Part shown: positions 49,669-60,890 of the stretch, one piece after another | Position numbering within the stretch: the first letter of the stretch is position 1 | Layout of the letters: every line of letters starts with the position of its first letter | Assembly: GCA_025403435.1 (NCBI GenBank) | Contig: CM046330.1 | Location: 12,980,239-13,044,238, forward strand | Direction: 5' to 3' | Source of the DNA: Artocarpus heterophyllus | Lineage: Eukaryota; Streptophyta; Magnoliopsida; Rosales; Moraceae | Length of the DNA stretch: 64,000 nt | The notes under the pieces: model-generated | Told to the model about the DNA's origin: nothing | What the model saw: the letters and a program-made list of their open reading frames with translations, nothing else | Database searches by the model: none | Translations under genes and position numbers: made by a program

Positions 49669-50428
49669 TAGATGTCAATTAGGTTGTGTCATGTTGGCTT
49701 CGTCTATAATTAGTTAGGCTCATGCGTGTTTCGTGTCATCTCAGGCCTGGCTCATTGAAGTTTTGTGTCATGCTTGCGCAAACCCAAGATTAAAAATATA
49801 GGCCCAGCCTACCCCATTTCAAACACATCTCATACTCGTGTTGTGTTGTACTTTGTCGTGCCTGGCTCAATAGACCGTTTGACTAGCTTACCAAGTCATT
49901 CACCCTTTTCAAATTATTTTTTCCATTGTAAAAAATTATTTTTAACACTAAGTTAAAATATTATACAAATAAAAATAAACTTTATATTTTATTACCAAAC
50001 AAAAACATTAATGCCACTAAAAATCCAATACTCAAGCCTTTAACTCAACATTTTATTGAAATTATTTTTTGTTATGTTTTGTTGATCATGTTGAGATTCT
50101 AAAAATAAAAAAGCATTAAGATGAAATCAATTAATTATGTGTAAGGAGATTATAATTTTTGTATTATAGAGAAATGCATAACATTATTATTAAAGCTACA
50201 TAATAAAAAATAAAAAAAATTATATTTGTCGTGCTGGCCCACTGAGCAGCCATGCTTGTGTTTTGGCCATGTCATGTCATGCCCGACCCACGTACCTAAA
50301 ACTATGAGCCTGGCATCGCCCATCATCTCATGTCGTGCCTAGCCCGGCACAATATGACCACGTGTCTTGTCATATTGAGCCTAAAAATTTTCGTGTTGTG
50401 CCCTCATGGTTGTTAATTAACATCTCTA
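49669..50428. mobile_element. Non-autonomous hAT transposon, copy 2
   Basis: Flanked by a perfect 8-bp target duplication TGTTAAAA (49661-49668 and 50429-50436). Left end TAGATGTCAATTAGGTTGTG; reversed right end TAGAGATGTTAATTAACAAC. The interior shares CACATCTCATRCTCG, ATGAGCC and CCCATCATCTCATG words with copy 1 at 10015-10825. 760 bp, no transposase ORF. Confidence 0.88.
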
Positions 50429-50436
50429 TGTTAAAA

Positions 50437-51410
50437 TATATACTTGTTGAATTTGTAATTATTAGAAGCATAACTATAAAAAAAAAATTCACACACACAT
50501 ATATATATATATATATATGCATGCTCATCATTTTTCCACCAATTTTCTCAACAATACTAATTTGACCATTTTTGTAATCTGATATCACTCATATGGTTCA
50601 AAATTCTAGAAATATATATGCCTATAGTTTTAAGGATAGATCTTCTAACTTTTTCATAAGAAAAAGAAAAAGAAAAAAAGATAGATTAAGGGAAGAAAAA
50701 CAGAGGGCGTGGAACCCCTAAAAAGTGAAATGTTTAATAAATAAGAGGCTTATTACTCTATTCAGGGAAAATTTCTTTTCCACATCAATAGTGTACGTTT
50801 TTAAAATGATTAGATTTGATCAAAAAATTTTTATTTCTTTGATAGGTACTGAAAAGTAACCAATTAATAGATATTTTTTCAACCGTCAAATTTGCTAACA
50901 AAGATATGAATTTAACGGAATCTAATAATCTAAAACGTGCATTATTGGTGGCAAAAAAAGAAACTTACTAACTCGAAGGAGTAAGCCTATTTAACCCAAT
51001 AGAGCTATAAAGAGATATTTATACTCCATGCCGTCTTTTTCAAGTGTGAAATGATTTATGCTACACACAATAAAACTACTTGGTTATATGCCACATAGAA
51101 AAGTGAAAACCAAAATCAAAAGACTAATGTATCTTCATCTTCATTAGGGTTTTTTCTCCTCTCATCCTCACTTTCCTTTCTCTCTCCTCCAATCCCCCTA
51201 TTTCAGTATTCAATAATGCTACAATCTTGAGGAAAACTCCATTGCTACAATTCAGTGGAGCAAATGACTTGCTTGTAGCATTCTCTACAAATATTTTTTC
51301 TAGTGGCATAAATCAATCCAGGTCTTAAGTTTGTGGCATTCCTATAAAACCCCCGTTATAATCCAGCTACTAACAAAATAGTAGGATTCAGTCTAAAAAA
51401 TACACTACAT
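50437..51410. other. Gene-free AT-rich DNA
   Basis: Contains an AC/AT microsatellite near 50490-50518. A reverse-strand frame at 51124-51309 is low-complexity. The last five bases, TACAT (51406-51410), are the left copy of the outer solo-LTR target duplication. Confidence 0.5.
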
Positions 51411-52372
51411 TGTTACACCTCGGAGTACGAGAGGTGATGTGGTGGATTATTTAAATTAATTAAAAGAGAATCTAATTAAAAATCCTGAGTTTAGGGCTTT
51501 GATTAAATATAAAATATGAGGTTCATTAAAAACAACACCTTATAAAGAGTTCACATACATTAGGCAGTTGAAATCGTTGAACGAATAATAGTAAGACAAT
51601 AAAATCGCGAGTATAGGTCCTACAGACCCACAACTTGTGCACATATATGGTACTGACAATATCATAATTACAATTACAGTCCAAGTACAAATAAAGTCTA
51701 ACATCTTACATGCCTTGATTTAAATAATACAAATAAGTTTACTAATTCTTCTACTGCTCCTGAGTCTTGTCCGTTAAATCCTCTCCAAACCTAAATGAAA
51801 AACCACCTAGAGGGGGAAATTTAAAACAAATAAAACGTGAGCGAAAGGCTCAGTAGGACTAAGTTTTATAAAATGATTTAATTTAAAGAAACAGGTCATT
51901 ATTCAGTAGTTATTTAAAAGAAACTTTAAATAAATAACTAGATAAATAAAGTTAAATAAAACTGTCCTTACCCAGAACAGTTTATACGAATAATCAAAAA
52001 TATCATTTTCTTTTCCTAGGCAAACCATAATAACATCACCATCATAGTGGCCCAGCTGGGTTTCGGGACCTGCCTCAAAGGTCGATCGCTACACGACCCG
52101 ATCTCTGATATAGCATCATGCCTATGTGTTCATTATCATCATCATTCAAAACCCAATTACTGAGTGTTGTACTTTACATTCATTATAAAGTCCACTTCAG
52201 TTTACGGTATATTAAAATATAACCGACAAATCCAATTTCAAACAACAATTGAAAACATTTTAATAGAAATCCTTTTCAAAGCCAAATCATTTTAGAAACT
52301 AGGCTACCAAGGAATAGGGTAAAAGTCCTACCTCAATACTAGTGCCGGTGCCCCACACCGTAATTTCGGTCC

Positions 52373-54337
52373 TGTAACGCCCCTATATGGGGGTTAACAG
52401 TTTTTAATGAGATAAAATAAAAATAAATAATAAAAGTAAAACCTTAAAGATTAAAATTTACCCGGGACTTAAATGAAAACTCTCAACTCAAAAATAAAAA
52501 TATAAACGACAAATAAACCACAGTTTTAATGTAGCACCTTAAATTTAATAATATAAACTGTTGTCATCATCATTTTAACCCTCAACACATTATAATACAG
52601 TCACAAAAAGTAACAATTGATGCTTACATTATCATGAAGAACATTCTCAACGATTGAAGCAGTCCCAATGTAATATAGTTACATCACTTCCTCAACTATA
52701 TTTCTCGTAGCCACCTCACACTTAGTGAGTCCTGAAAAGATATAAACATAAGGGTATGAGCAACACTATGCTCAGTAGAGAAAGCCATTACTCACCTCTA
52801 TCATTACCACATTAAAATCTGCATGGTTAGTAAGTTACATCATATTCCAGATTATGAGGTTTATTATGATCACATCTTATGGATACCGTAGTTAATCATT
52901 ACCAAGTGTCATAATTACACATTTATACAAATATTAACAATCATCATTGTTCCTAGGTATTCATGTTAAATTGAGTATCACTCAACTCATCGAAACCCAA
53001 GTGGGCGCACTTGATCACCCTATAAACATTCCAAGGGTGTTCCGGTGAGGGGACATCAAGCCCCGAGTCCTCACCAAATCAATTCCTGTACAGTGTGTTC
53101 TGGGACTTTCAACCCAAGGAAGCGTCATCGCCTTCCCCATATTTTACCTTTTAGGGTATTCATGCCCAAGGACGTAACCGTCGCCCTCTTCATGTCTCAC
53201 AATTTCTCTATATTGAATCATTATTAATAGAGTTAGTTTTCCTAACCATGCTTCTCAATTTATAACATGTGTCAATTCATTATGTTCCTCGCCGTACAAT
53301 ACAAGACGAGTCCATGTCATAGTTTCATATGTGATACTCATATAATATTAGTTCAACATAGATATATATATTGCGGCAAAACAATCAATTTTAATTCTAT
53401 AAAAACCTCACAAAAGATGAGTAATAGAATCCCTACCTTTCAAGCTTATCAACAATCTTTTAATCCTGGAATCAGTTAACGTTAGCTCCATACTCCCTTG
53501 ATCCTAAGGCGTGCATAAGGACAATTAAAACTAAAGCACAACATACAACTACATTCATAAAATTTATTTTAATTTAATCTTAGAATTTCAAGAAATAACC
53601 ACTGCCCATAGAGGTATTATAAAGTTTAACAATATAAATTTTCTGTCTAGGGCATATACACTTAGACTTCATACATATGCTCCAAAATAGCAACAAACAT
53701 ATACTTAGGTTTAAGAACGCAAATTTGAATAATCCTTTAGTATAAAAGAAAATTTATAAATGAAAGACTAAATTTGTTCATAAGATTCTAACCTCGGATT
53801 ATGGTTAGTTGGAAGCTTGAAATGGCTTCAAACAGGTTCCTTTACTTCGGTATGACTGAAATTCTTACTCAAATGGAGGTGATGGTGGCTGATTTTTATG
53901 GCTGCCTTGAAGAAGTTCTCTAAGTATTTTGCTTCAGCAAAGAAATAAGAAGAAGAGTGTGGGAACCGTGGAAGAGAAAGGAAGAAAAGATGAAGTCTTT
54001 GAAGATAAGTGATAGAAACAATTATAGAGGAGACATGCTGAAGCATGTCACGGAGGAAATAAAGAAAATGAGGGTCAAGAGTAGTTGGAAAAGATATCCT
54101 TATGTCTCATCTAAAGACTTTAACACACATAATGCCAATATGACATTTTTGAGATTTATTAGAAGTTCTAAGGCTTTTTAGTAATCATACTAAATAAATA
54201 TATGAGAATTTTAGAAAATTTAAAAATAGATAAAAATAAATATTATAAAATAAATTTAAATGAAGCAATTTTTTTTTTATACATTAAAAATTAATTTAAT
54301 TACCTCAATACCCGTTAGGAGAATAACGGGTGTCACA
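52373..54337 (-). repeat. 3' LTR of the cargo retrotransposon
   Basis: 1965 bp. The minus-strand start contains the hairpin CCCGTTATTCTCCTAACGGG. Differences from the 5' LTR that I found: an A/C and a T/C about 25 bases apart near 52957-52980, and C/T at about 54039. The last lies in the dyad GACATGCTGAAGCATGTC (54032-54049), intact here but with one mismatch in the other LTR. Confidence 0.93.
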
Positions 54338-54351
54338 GCTCTACCCCCCTT
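54338..54351 (-). other. Polypurine tract
   Basis: On the minus strand AAGGGGGGTAGAGC directly abuts the 3' LTR and is preceded by the inverted AAATTTCGAGGACGAAATTT. This is the plus-strand priming site for reverse transcription and closely resembles the tract of plant Tekay/Del-type gypsy elements. Confidence 0.85.
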
Positions 54352-55015
54352 AAAGAAATTTCGTCCTCGAAATTTCAATTCTAGCAATACTAGTAAAAAT
54401 TTTGATTCCATTATGATTCCAATTCCGAGTCTAAACCGTTAATGTTGTTTGTCCTCCAAATTTAAGTTATCGTATCTCCACTTATTTACTTGCATAATAA
54501 ATCTTACTCTTAAATCCCTCAATGAGAGTATTTCTGACAAGTTTCAACTTATAACACCGTATAATAGTCTAAGAATCTGATCAGGCATACATATTGACCA
54601 TATCATGATTCCAGTCCTTCCTTGTCCATGGACCGTGATTTACAATCACATTTAAGGAGATTGCCAGAGAAATTTTATATACTTCATCTTTAGGTTCCTT
54701 TTCCTTTTTGAGTAAGGAAAAGTCAAATATATTTGATTTCATACCTCAACTAATAAACTAAAACATAATCATAAAACATATATCACAAACGCTTTTATTC
54801 AAAACTATACATTAAACTTACTCATAGAGATATTAAACGGAATCTCAGAGTTGCAGACAAACCCGACATATTTTTCATTAAACAGCTATTCTCATGACAC
54901 AAACATTCAATCCAAATAATATACTCATATTTCATATGGAATATCCTCATAACTGACTCTGGTACTTCCACATAATATTAACAGAATATTACACATTACA
55001 AACATAATACGGATA

Positions 55016-55157
55016 CGTTTCGAGAGTACAAGGCACTCCGTATACCAGCTATCCATATCATGCATGCTTATAGGATACAAAAACATCGATAAACAAAAGA
55101 TCGGACCTTAAGAAGGATGCGTTTCGAGAGCATCAAGTACTCCGTATCCAGCCATCC
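55016..55157. repeat. Imperfect direct repeat between LOG-like ORF and polypurine tract
   Basis: CGTTTCGAGAG...CTCCGTAT...CCAGC.ATCC occurs at 55016-55054 and 55120-55157, about 39 bases each with several substitutions. It lies in the 3' non-coding part of the element. Function unknown. Confidence 0.7.
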
Positions 55158-55292
55158 CGGCATTAGGCTCAATGAATCTAAAAGATTGAACAACGACGTA
55201 CCACAAGAAACACAGAATACAAGGCAAACGGTTATTCGTAACACACGAAATACGGACACACATGCCTACATGCCAAAGATAAAACAAAAAGA

Positions 55293-55982
55293 TTACAGAT
55301 GGAGATTCAAATCAATTGGCCGCTCCCGGCTTTCCCTTTCCCATTCAAGCTTGGATGTTGCAGTGTCGGATTCTGGATGTATGATTTGCATTTTATCTAT
55401 CAATTCCTCAGCTGTTGAAGCAGTAACAAAGATTTGTCTCTCCGATTCTGTAGTGATGTTTTCTTCCACAGCGTAATCTAGAAATTTCAAAAGACCGTCA
55501 TAAAAACCCTTTACGTTCAGCAGACCCAAAGGTTTGGAATAAAAGCCCAACAATTGCCCACAAGCAACTATAAATATTTCCTCAAGAGTACCTAGACCAC
55601 CAGGTAATGCTATAAAAGCATCAGAATTATAGATTATGTCTTTAAAATTTTTAGGGATACTCCTGACTCCTTCTCCCTTACCTATGGCTTCCTTACAAAG
55701 GTTTCCTTCAACTGGAATATGAGGCCAAATTCTTACATCAGTAGCGTCGCTAGACCTAGCTGCTAGTGCCATATTTACCATCATTTTTATACTACCACCC
55801 CCATAGATTATGTTAATCTTCTTGCGTGCTAGGACTTGCCCTAAGTGATTTGCAGCTTCTAAATAAGCTTTATCTTTTCCAAGGCTGGAACCACAAAAGA
55901 CACAGACATTCTTTATTTTCTTCGTGGACTGGGAGGTAGACATATTTGGTTTATAGAAGTGGTTGCTTAATGTCTGCTCCAC
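55293..55982 (-). CDS. Divergent LOG-family (cytokinin riboside 5'-monophosphate phosphoribohydrolase-like) protein
   Basis: Intact intronless ORF of 229 codons; a second Met at residue 14 would give 216 aa, the usual LOG length. Family hallmarks: CVFCGSS (27-33), the nucleotide-loop GGGS (61-64), SDAFIALPGGLGTLEE (120-135) with the PGGxGTxxE signature, and KPLGLLNVKGFYDGLL (150-165). LOG enzymes release free cytokinin base from its riboside 5'-monophosphate in the cytosol. Two parts are abnormal. After GGGS the usual glycine-rich stretch is replaced by IKMMVNMAL. The segment before SDAF, where LOGs have an Arg-Lys pair with the catalytic Arg, reads IPKNFKDIIYN (109-119) with no Arg. Activity is therefore doubtful. 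The protein ends in LNLHL, an LxLxL (EAR-like) pattern. It sits in an LTR retrotransposon; absence of introns fits capture of a spliced mRNA. The ORF has no stops or frameshifts. Confidence 0.85.
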   Translation of the reverse strand: MEQTLSNHFYKPNMSTSQSTKKIKNVCVFCGSSLGKDKAYLEAANHLGQVLARKKINIIYGGGSIKMMVNMALAARSSDATDVRIWPHIPVEGNLCKEAIGKGEGVRSIPKNFKDIIYNSDAFIALPGGLGTLEEIFIVACGQLLGFYSKPLGLLNVKGFYDGLLKFLDYAVEENITTESERQIFVTASTAEELIDKMQIIHPESDTATSKLEWERESRERPIDLNLHL

Positions 55983-56586
55983 TTAGACTTCGGGTTCTAC
56001 ATGAGTTTTTAAAGATGAGAAATATACAAAAAGGGCTAAAGAGATAGACGAGTAGGTAATGAAAAGGTAATCCAAAGATTTAAACAAAATCTTGTGCGGA
56101 TAAGAAAGTAAGATAAGGTGATTGATAGTTTACAGAAAATCTGATTCACTTTTTGAAAAAGATTAGACTCTAATTGTATAACTTTTGACAATTGAGAACA
56201 ATTCGACAGAAGACCCTCATGACACAACTGTAGACTTTTTGACAAATATACACCAAGTCTAGAAATTTAATATAAACGACAAATACTGTAGAACTTTTGA
56301 AATTTGAGACACAAATCTTGAAATATCTGGATAAGCTTTTCAAAATTCAAACATATTACTGTACCGTATGTAACGTGTCTGATAAGATAATATATTTTAT
56401 TATATATATATTTAAGAAAATCATAAATTAAATAAGATATTAACACTTACTGTATCAATCTAATAATCACAATTATTTCAAACACAAAAGCAAATATTCT
56501 GAGTAAAAGAAAAACACAAACTGTTGAACATCAGCTAAAACTGCTTCAAATAAGTAAAGACTAAATAACCTTTATAGAGCGATGAC
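55983..56586. other. Spacer between the two cargo ORFs
   Basis: About 600 bases of AT-rich sequence without a recognisable coding region. It could hold a splice site or internal promoter for the LOG-like ORF, but I cannot identify one. Confidence 0.4.
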
Positions 56587-57108
56587 TTATTCCCCATCCA
56601 GTTTTCTTATGGCTTGGCAAACAGGATCTAGAAATACCATATTCCTGAGGCGTTGTCTTTCTGTATAAAATTTAGGCCAGAGTTTAAAAATAGCTCCTTG
56701 AACATATCCACTAGGGTGACCGTGGAGAGGAGGATGGATGCTATCCAAGTTCTCCTTTGAAAGTCCATCCCTACAAAACCTTATTTTATCCTCTCTATTC
56801 GTAGACATATAACCAGGTGAAGTACATTTACCGTTACAATTTTGTCTTCCACATTTGTTACAAGTGACCACGATGGCACGAGCTCTTCTTTTCATTGCAC
56901 TACGACTGGTACCTGTTCCTGGTAAACCGACATCTTGACTAAAGTCACTCGGACGGATTTTCCCCTCTATTAACATTCTCACATCACAAGGGATACCAAA
57001 ACGCATAAGAATCCACAACCGAGTAATTCTAGCCTTGTATTTCTTTCTGAGAATCTTTTGGGAGAGTGATGGGAAATACTTTCTCAGGTGTTGGTATTTT
57101 GGGTCCAT
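56587..57108 (-). CDS. Small basic C4 zinc-finger-like protein, possibly virus-CRP related
   Basis: Intact intronless ORF of 173 codons, first ORF after the primer binding site (leader about 1.44 kb). It is basic, with the patch AMKRRARA (71-78) just before CNKCGRQNCNGKC (83-95), a C-x2-C-x4-C-x3-C cluster that could bind one zinc. After it come SPGYM and a conserved-looking HPPLHGHPSGY segment (125-135). An Arg-rich patch followed by a compact cysteine cluster is the layout of the small cysteine-rich nucleic-acid-binding proteins of carlaviruses and relatives, and the overall impression is of that family. This is recalled resemblance only, not a search result. Alternatives are a gag zinc knuckle (unlikely, as it lacks CCHC spacing) or a host zinc-finger protein. 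The patch could act in nuclear entry or RNA/DNA binding. Function in the element is unknown. Confidence 0.6.
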   Translation of the reverse strand: MDPKYQHLRKYFPSLSQKILRKKYKARITRLWILMRFGIPCDVRMLIEGKIRPSDFSQDVGLPGTGTSRSAMKRRARAIVVTCNKCGRQNCNGKCTSPGYMSTNREDKIRFCRDGLSKENLDSIHPPLHGHPSGYVQGAIFKLWPKFYTERQRLRNMVFLDPVCQAIRKLDGE

Positions 57109-58548
57109 GATGAGATGAAAGAAGAGTAAATAGAAATGAAAAATTAAAATAGTAAATTGCAGAATCCTAGAATTCCTTCTTCTTTTAGAGGAAAAGAAGA
57201 ATTTTTAATGAAAAAGAAGAGGATTTGCGATTTAAAGAGAAAATAACAAATTAAGAGAGAAAAAGTGAACTCGGAGAAATAAGCTCCTATGCACAGTAAA
57301 CGTATATGTAAACAATGATTAAACCACTGTTATATGACACGTATAGAGACCACGTGGGAGAGACAGTGTGAATCAAACTGATTTAAGATTTGAACTAGGC
57401 CCAAATGTTCTAAGTTGAAAATGGTCAGGTTGTTTCGGGCCTTAACACATTTAGAACGAGTTAAATAACAAACATAAAATTGAAAACCAATTCGTATGAA
57501 TCTTAAACACAATTCAAAGCCCACTATAGATAAAGTTAACTATAAACAACAAATCTAATTTAACGACAACAAGGATCTTCTTGAATGATCCAGCAACTCA
57601 AATAATTTTGTTTTAATCAAAACCTTATTGAACAATACATACACCCATATGTTATTCCTAATACTCAACATCTATCAATGGATTCATCATCATTACTACC
57701 AAGGGTTTAGAATGTGACTAACCTTGAAATCAATACGATTTACGTCTTTCAACGTAGACCATATCAATGAACAAAGACACTAGATGTTACTACTTAAGAA
57801 CATCTACAATCCCCACAATTCTACTCATACAATATATAATTTCCTCATATAACAAAACCTTAGGTAACCAAAAGATTCACTGATACACTTAAATACAATG
57901 TTCGTAACGAAATATTCCAATTTTGATATTCATGCATTCTAGACTTTACACAGTCTCAACAGACCAAAAGTCTAACATTTATCTCTCTCAAGATTCAATA
58001 CCATGATTCCCAACTTATATCATATTCCTCAAATAAATAGAACTTTTAAGAAAAGTTATTGACACTTATGTGCTCCATCGAATCCACACATAATCATTAC
58101 TTAGGTTTGAATCAATTACGAAAAATTTGGCATATCTATGTCAAACTTTAAAATCAATAAATCAAGCCTTATATTTCTTATTGTTTTTCACGAGACAAAA
58201 GGCTATTAAATCCTCGTATCTACACGAATTTCTCATCGTTTATACGAATTATATATGCTTATAGATCCAAATATTATACGAATCTCTCATAAGCATTCTA
58301 CTTATAAACTCATTCCATATAATTATCATTCCCTCATAACTATTAATACTTTCCTTCTATGTAATTATTGTACTCATATAACCATTAGTATTTTCATTCT
58401 ATGGCATTTCCATGTTACATCCTTCTAGACTGTATAAATCAATGTGAAGGTTCATTTTGATGATGACAATGAAAATTCAGCTTCAAAACCATCTCAAAAA
58501 TATATTTTTTTAAAGTGGTGCTACACTCCCTAGGTTAACCGAACCTAG
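57109..58548 (-). other. Long untranslated leader of the cargo retrotransposon
   Basis: AT-rich sequence between the primer site and the first ORF, with stops in all frames; no gag remnant recognised. In autonomous gypsy elements gag would start here. Packaging signals may lie here but cannot be recognised by eye. Confidence 0.55.
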
Positions 58549-58560
58549 GCTCTGATACCA
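58549..58560 (-). other. Primer binding site (initiator Met tRNA)
   Basis: TGGTATCAGAGC on the minus strand, the common plant retrotransposon complement of the 3' end of initiator-Met tRNA. It lies seven bases inside the 5' LTR boundary at 58568. Confidence 0.92.
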
Positions 58561-58567
58561 AAAATTC

Positions 58568-60532
58568 TGTAACGCCCCTATATGGGGGTTAACAGTTTTT
58601 AATGAGATAAAATAAAAATAAATAATAAAAGTAAAACCTTAAAGATTAAAATTTACCCGGGACTTAAATGAAAACTCTCAACTCAAAAATAAAAATATAA
58701 ACGACAAATAAACCACAGTTTTAATGTAGCACCTTAAATTTAATAATATAAACTGTTGTCATCATCATTTTAACCCTCAACACATTATAATACAGTCACA
58801 AAAAGTAACAATTGATGCTTACATTATCATGAAGAACATTCTCAACGATTGAAGCAGTCCCAATGTAATATAGTTACATCACTTCCTCAACTATATTTCT
58901 CGTAGCCACCTCACACTTAGTGAGTCCTGAAAAGATATAAACATAAGGGTATGAGCAACACTATGCTCAGTAGAGAAAGCCATTACTCACCTCTATCATT
59001 ACCACATTAAAATCTGCATGGTTAGTAAGTTACATCATATTCCAGATTATGAGGTTTATTATGATCACATCTTATGGATACCGTAGTTAATCATTACCAA
59101 GTGTCATAATTACACATTTATACAAATATTACCAATCATCATTGTTCCTAGGTATCCATGTTAAATTGAGTATCACTCAACTCATCGAAACCCAAGTGGG
59201 CGCACTTGATCACCCTATAAACATTCCAAGGGTGTTCCGGTGAGGGGACATCAAGCCCCGAGTCCTCACCAAATCAATTCCTGTACAGTGTGTTCTGGGA
59301 CTTTCAACCCAAGGAAGCGTCATCGCCTTCCCCATATTTTACCTTTTAGGGTATTCATGCCCAAGGACGTAACCGTCGCCCTCTTCATGTCTCACAATTT
59401 CTCTATATTGAATCATTATTAATAGAGTTAGTTTTCCTAACCATGCTTCTCAATTTATAACATGTGTCAATTCATTATGTTCCTCGCCGTACAATACAAG
59501 ACGAGTCCATGTCATAGTTTCATATGTGATACTCATATAATATTAGTTCAACATAGATATATATATTGCGGCAAAACAATCAATTTTAATTCTATAAAAA
59601 CCTCACAAAAGATGAGTAATAGAATCCCTACCTTTCAAGCTTATCAACAATCTTTTAATCCTGGAATCAGTTAACGTTAGCTCCATACTCCCTTGATCCT
59701 AAGGCGTGCATAAGGACAATTAAAACTAAAGCACAACATACAACTACATTCATAAAATTTATTTTAATTTAATCTTAGAATTTCAAGAAATAACCACTGC
59801 CCATAGAGGTATTATAAAGTTTAACAATATAAATTTTCTGTCTAGGGCATATACACTTAGACTTCATACATATGCTCCAAAATAGCAACAAACATATACT
59901 TAGGTTTAAGAACGCAAATTTGAATAATCCTTTAGTATAAAAGAAAATTTATAAATGAAAGACTAAATTTGTTCATAAGATTCTAACCTCGGATTATGGT
60001 TAGTTGGAAGCTTGAAATGGCTTCAAACAGGTTCCTTTACTTCGGTATGACTGAAATTCTTACTCAAATGGAGGTGATGGTGGCTGATTTTTATGGCTGC
60101 CTTGAAGAAGTTCTCTAAGTATTTTGCTTCAGCAAAGAAATAAGAAGAAGAGTGTGGGAACCGTGGAAGAGAAAGGAAGAAAAGATGAAGTCTTTGAAGA
60201 TAAGTGATAGAAACAATTATAGAGGAGACATGTTGAAGCATGTCACGGAGGAAATAAAGAAAATGAGGGTCAAGAGTAGTTGGAAAAGATATCCTTATGT
60301 CTCATCTAAAGACTTTAACACACATAATGCCAATATGACATTTTTGAGATTTATTAGAAGTTCTAAGGCTTTTTAGTAATCATACTAAATAAATATATGA
60401 GAATTTTAGAAAATTTAAAAATAGATAAAAATAAATATTATAAAATAAATTTAAATGAAGCAATTTTTTTTTTATACATTAAAAATTAATTTAATTACCT
60501 CAATACCCGTTAGGAGAATAACGGGTGTCACA
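58568..60532 (-). repeat. 5' LTR of the cargo retrotransposon
   Basis: Same 1965-bp length as the 3' LTR, with the few differences listed there. As the upstream LTR in element orientation it should hold the promoter driving the two-ORF transcript; I could not pick one TATA box with confidence in this AT-rich sequence. Short open frames inside are duplicated in both LTRs and look fortuitous. Confidence 0.93.
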
Positions 60533-60737
60533 GGTCCGCTATACGTTAGCTCCGCAGAACCACGAACGATCCTAGATACCAACTAAGTCGATCAATATCT
60601 AGTTCAAGACATTCTATGTTACTAAATCATTTCATGATGTCCTAGTGTGCCATTTGTATCTTTAAAATCATCCTATAAGGTTGGAATTTAAATCAGGGTT
60701 CAAAATAGTGAAAACTGGTGAAAATCACACAATTTTT

Positions 60738-60890
60738 TCATGCCTCGGCCGGCCTGCCGAACTCCCTGCTTCGACCGGCCGAACTGTACAGTTTGGCCTG
60801 CCAGAAGCCAGGTCCGGTCGGCCGGACGGAAGAACACCGGCCCGCCGAACACACAGTTTGGCCTGCCGAACTGGAAAAACTTAGAAATCC
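60738..60890. repeat. GC-rich CCGGCC / CTGCCGAAC repeats in the outer solo LTR
   Basis: Within about 150 bases GGCCTGCC occurs three times, with GGCCGGCCTGCCGAAC, CGACCGGCCGAACTG and GGTCGGCCGG variants, giving overlapping direct and inverted repeats. Strongly GC-rich against AT-rich flanks. On the minus strand it lies downstream of the presumed LTR promoter, so it would be in transcribed leader. Confidence 0.6.

Larger units (their letters stand above)
52373..60532 (-). mobile_element. Complete non-autonomous LTR retrotransposon carrying LOG-like and zinc-finger ORFs
   Basis: 8160 bp, flanked by the 5-bp duplication GGTCC (52368-52372 and 60533-60537). The 1965-bp LTRs lie at 52373-54337 and 58568-60532 and start TGTGACACCC / end GGGCGTTACA on the minus strand. 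I count three differences between them, indicating a recent insertion. The primer site TGGTATCAGAGC (58560-58549), matching initiator-Met tRNA, and a GGGGGG-containing polypurine tract (54351-54338) fix the orientation. The motif before the tract is typical of plant Ty3/gypsy (Tekay/Del-like) elements. The 4230-bp interior has no gag, protease, reverse transcriptase, RNase H or integrase that I can detect. It carries two intact unrelated ORFs at 57108-56587 and 55982-55293. Movement would need enzymes supplied in trans. Confidence 0.93.

Noticed and set aside
53045..54181. Short ORFs in the LTR, repeated at 59240-60376
   Set aside because: They are the same LTR sequence present twice, 60-74 codons, no family similarity, and not maintained as a reading frame with any of the internal ORFs.
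56587..57108. Interpretation of the zinc-finger ORF as a gag nucleocapsid
   Set aside because: Gag knuckles are CCHC with C-x2-C-x4-H-x4-C spacing; here the cluster is four Cys with C-x2-C-x4-C-x3-C and there is no capsid-like domain before it.
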